Position numbers and translations under genes: made by a program. From an uncultured Oscillospiraceae bacterium (GTDB taxonomy: Bacteria > Bacillota > Clostridia > Oscillospirales > Oscillospiraceae): a stretch of DNA of 5,119 nucleotides. The notes under the pieces are model-generated. The model was not told the origin of the DNA. It saw only the letters and a program-made list of their open reading frames with translations, and did no database searches. Shown one piece after another: positions 5,119-5,119 of the stretch. Every line of letters starts with the position of its first letter. Position 1 is the stretch's first letter. The stretch lies in assembly GCA_934569215.1 (NCBI GenBank), contig CAKTKF010000118.1, forward strand, positions 1-5,119, written 5' to 3'.

Positions 5119-5119
5119 C

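Noticed and set aside
4919..5119. Minus-strand open frame of 66 codons at the right edge, and a plus-strand frame at 4890-5072
   Set aside because: Both are Pro/Arg/Gly-rich shadows. The neighbouring minus-strand frame (5118-4912) reads a clear amidohydrolase C-terminus.

Overview
The window looks like a stretch of a Gram-positive, anaerobic gut-type Firmicute (Clostridia, probably Oscillospiraceae/Ruminococcaceae-like). The clues are a moderately GC-rich, CUT1-type sugar ABC operon with strong AGGAGG-type ribosome binding sites, a lipoprotein solute-binding protein, a YesL-family (DUF624) gene and a response regulator. The taxon is inferred from style, not from a marker gene. Every gene I can support lies on the minus strand, so the window reads from right to left.

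Right edge (5118-4912): the last 68 codons of an amidohydrolase whose C-terminus fits N-acetylglucosamine-6-phosphate deacetylase (NagA). Then comes a 186-bp intergenic region (4911-4726) with a good sigma-A-type promoter (TTGCAA, 17 bp, TATACT). A cluster of AGCARAT heptamers in both orientations around the start site looks like an operator. Next is a complete CUT1 sugar importer without its ATPase: a lipoprotein substrate-binding protein (4725-3352), a strong intercistronic hairpin (3313-3284), a MalF-type permease (3227-2346) and a MalG-type permease (2346-1465). The permease genes overlap by one base (TAATG). The operon ends in a hairpin terminator at 1451-1415.

A second transcription unit begins at an extended -10 promoter (1381-1353). 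It holds a YesL-family membrane protein with a TTG start (1326-589), a small single-pass membrane-anchored protein of unknown function overlapping it by ATGA (592-80), and the first 16 codons of a two-component response regulator running off the left edge (48-1). This resembles the Bacillus subtilis yesLMN order (YesL plus histidine kinase plus YesN regulator) next to sugar transporters.

Working model (inference): the importer takes up a glycan-derived sugar, possibly an amino sugar given the NagA neighbour. It is energised by a shared MsmK-type ATPase encoded elsewhere. The YesL / small protein / two-component unit may sense the substrate or control the importer. The least described elements are the small anchored protein and the AGCARAT cluster. 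I saw no RNA gene, mobile element or CRISPR array.
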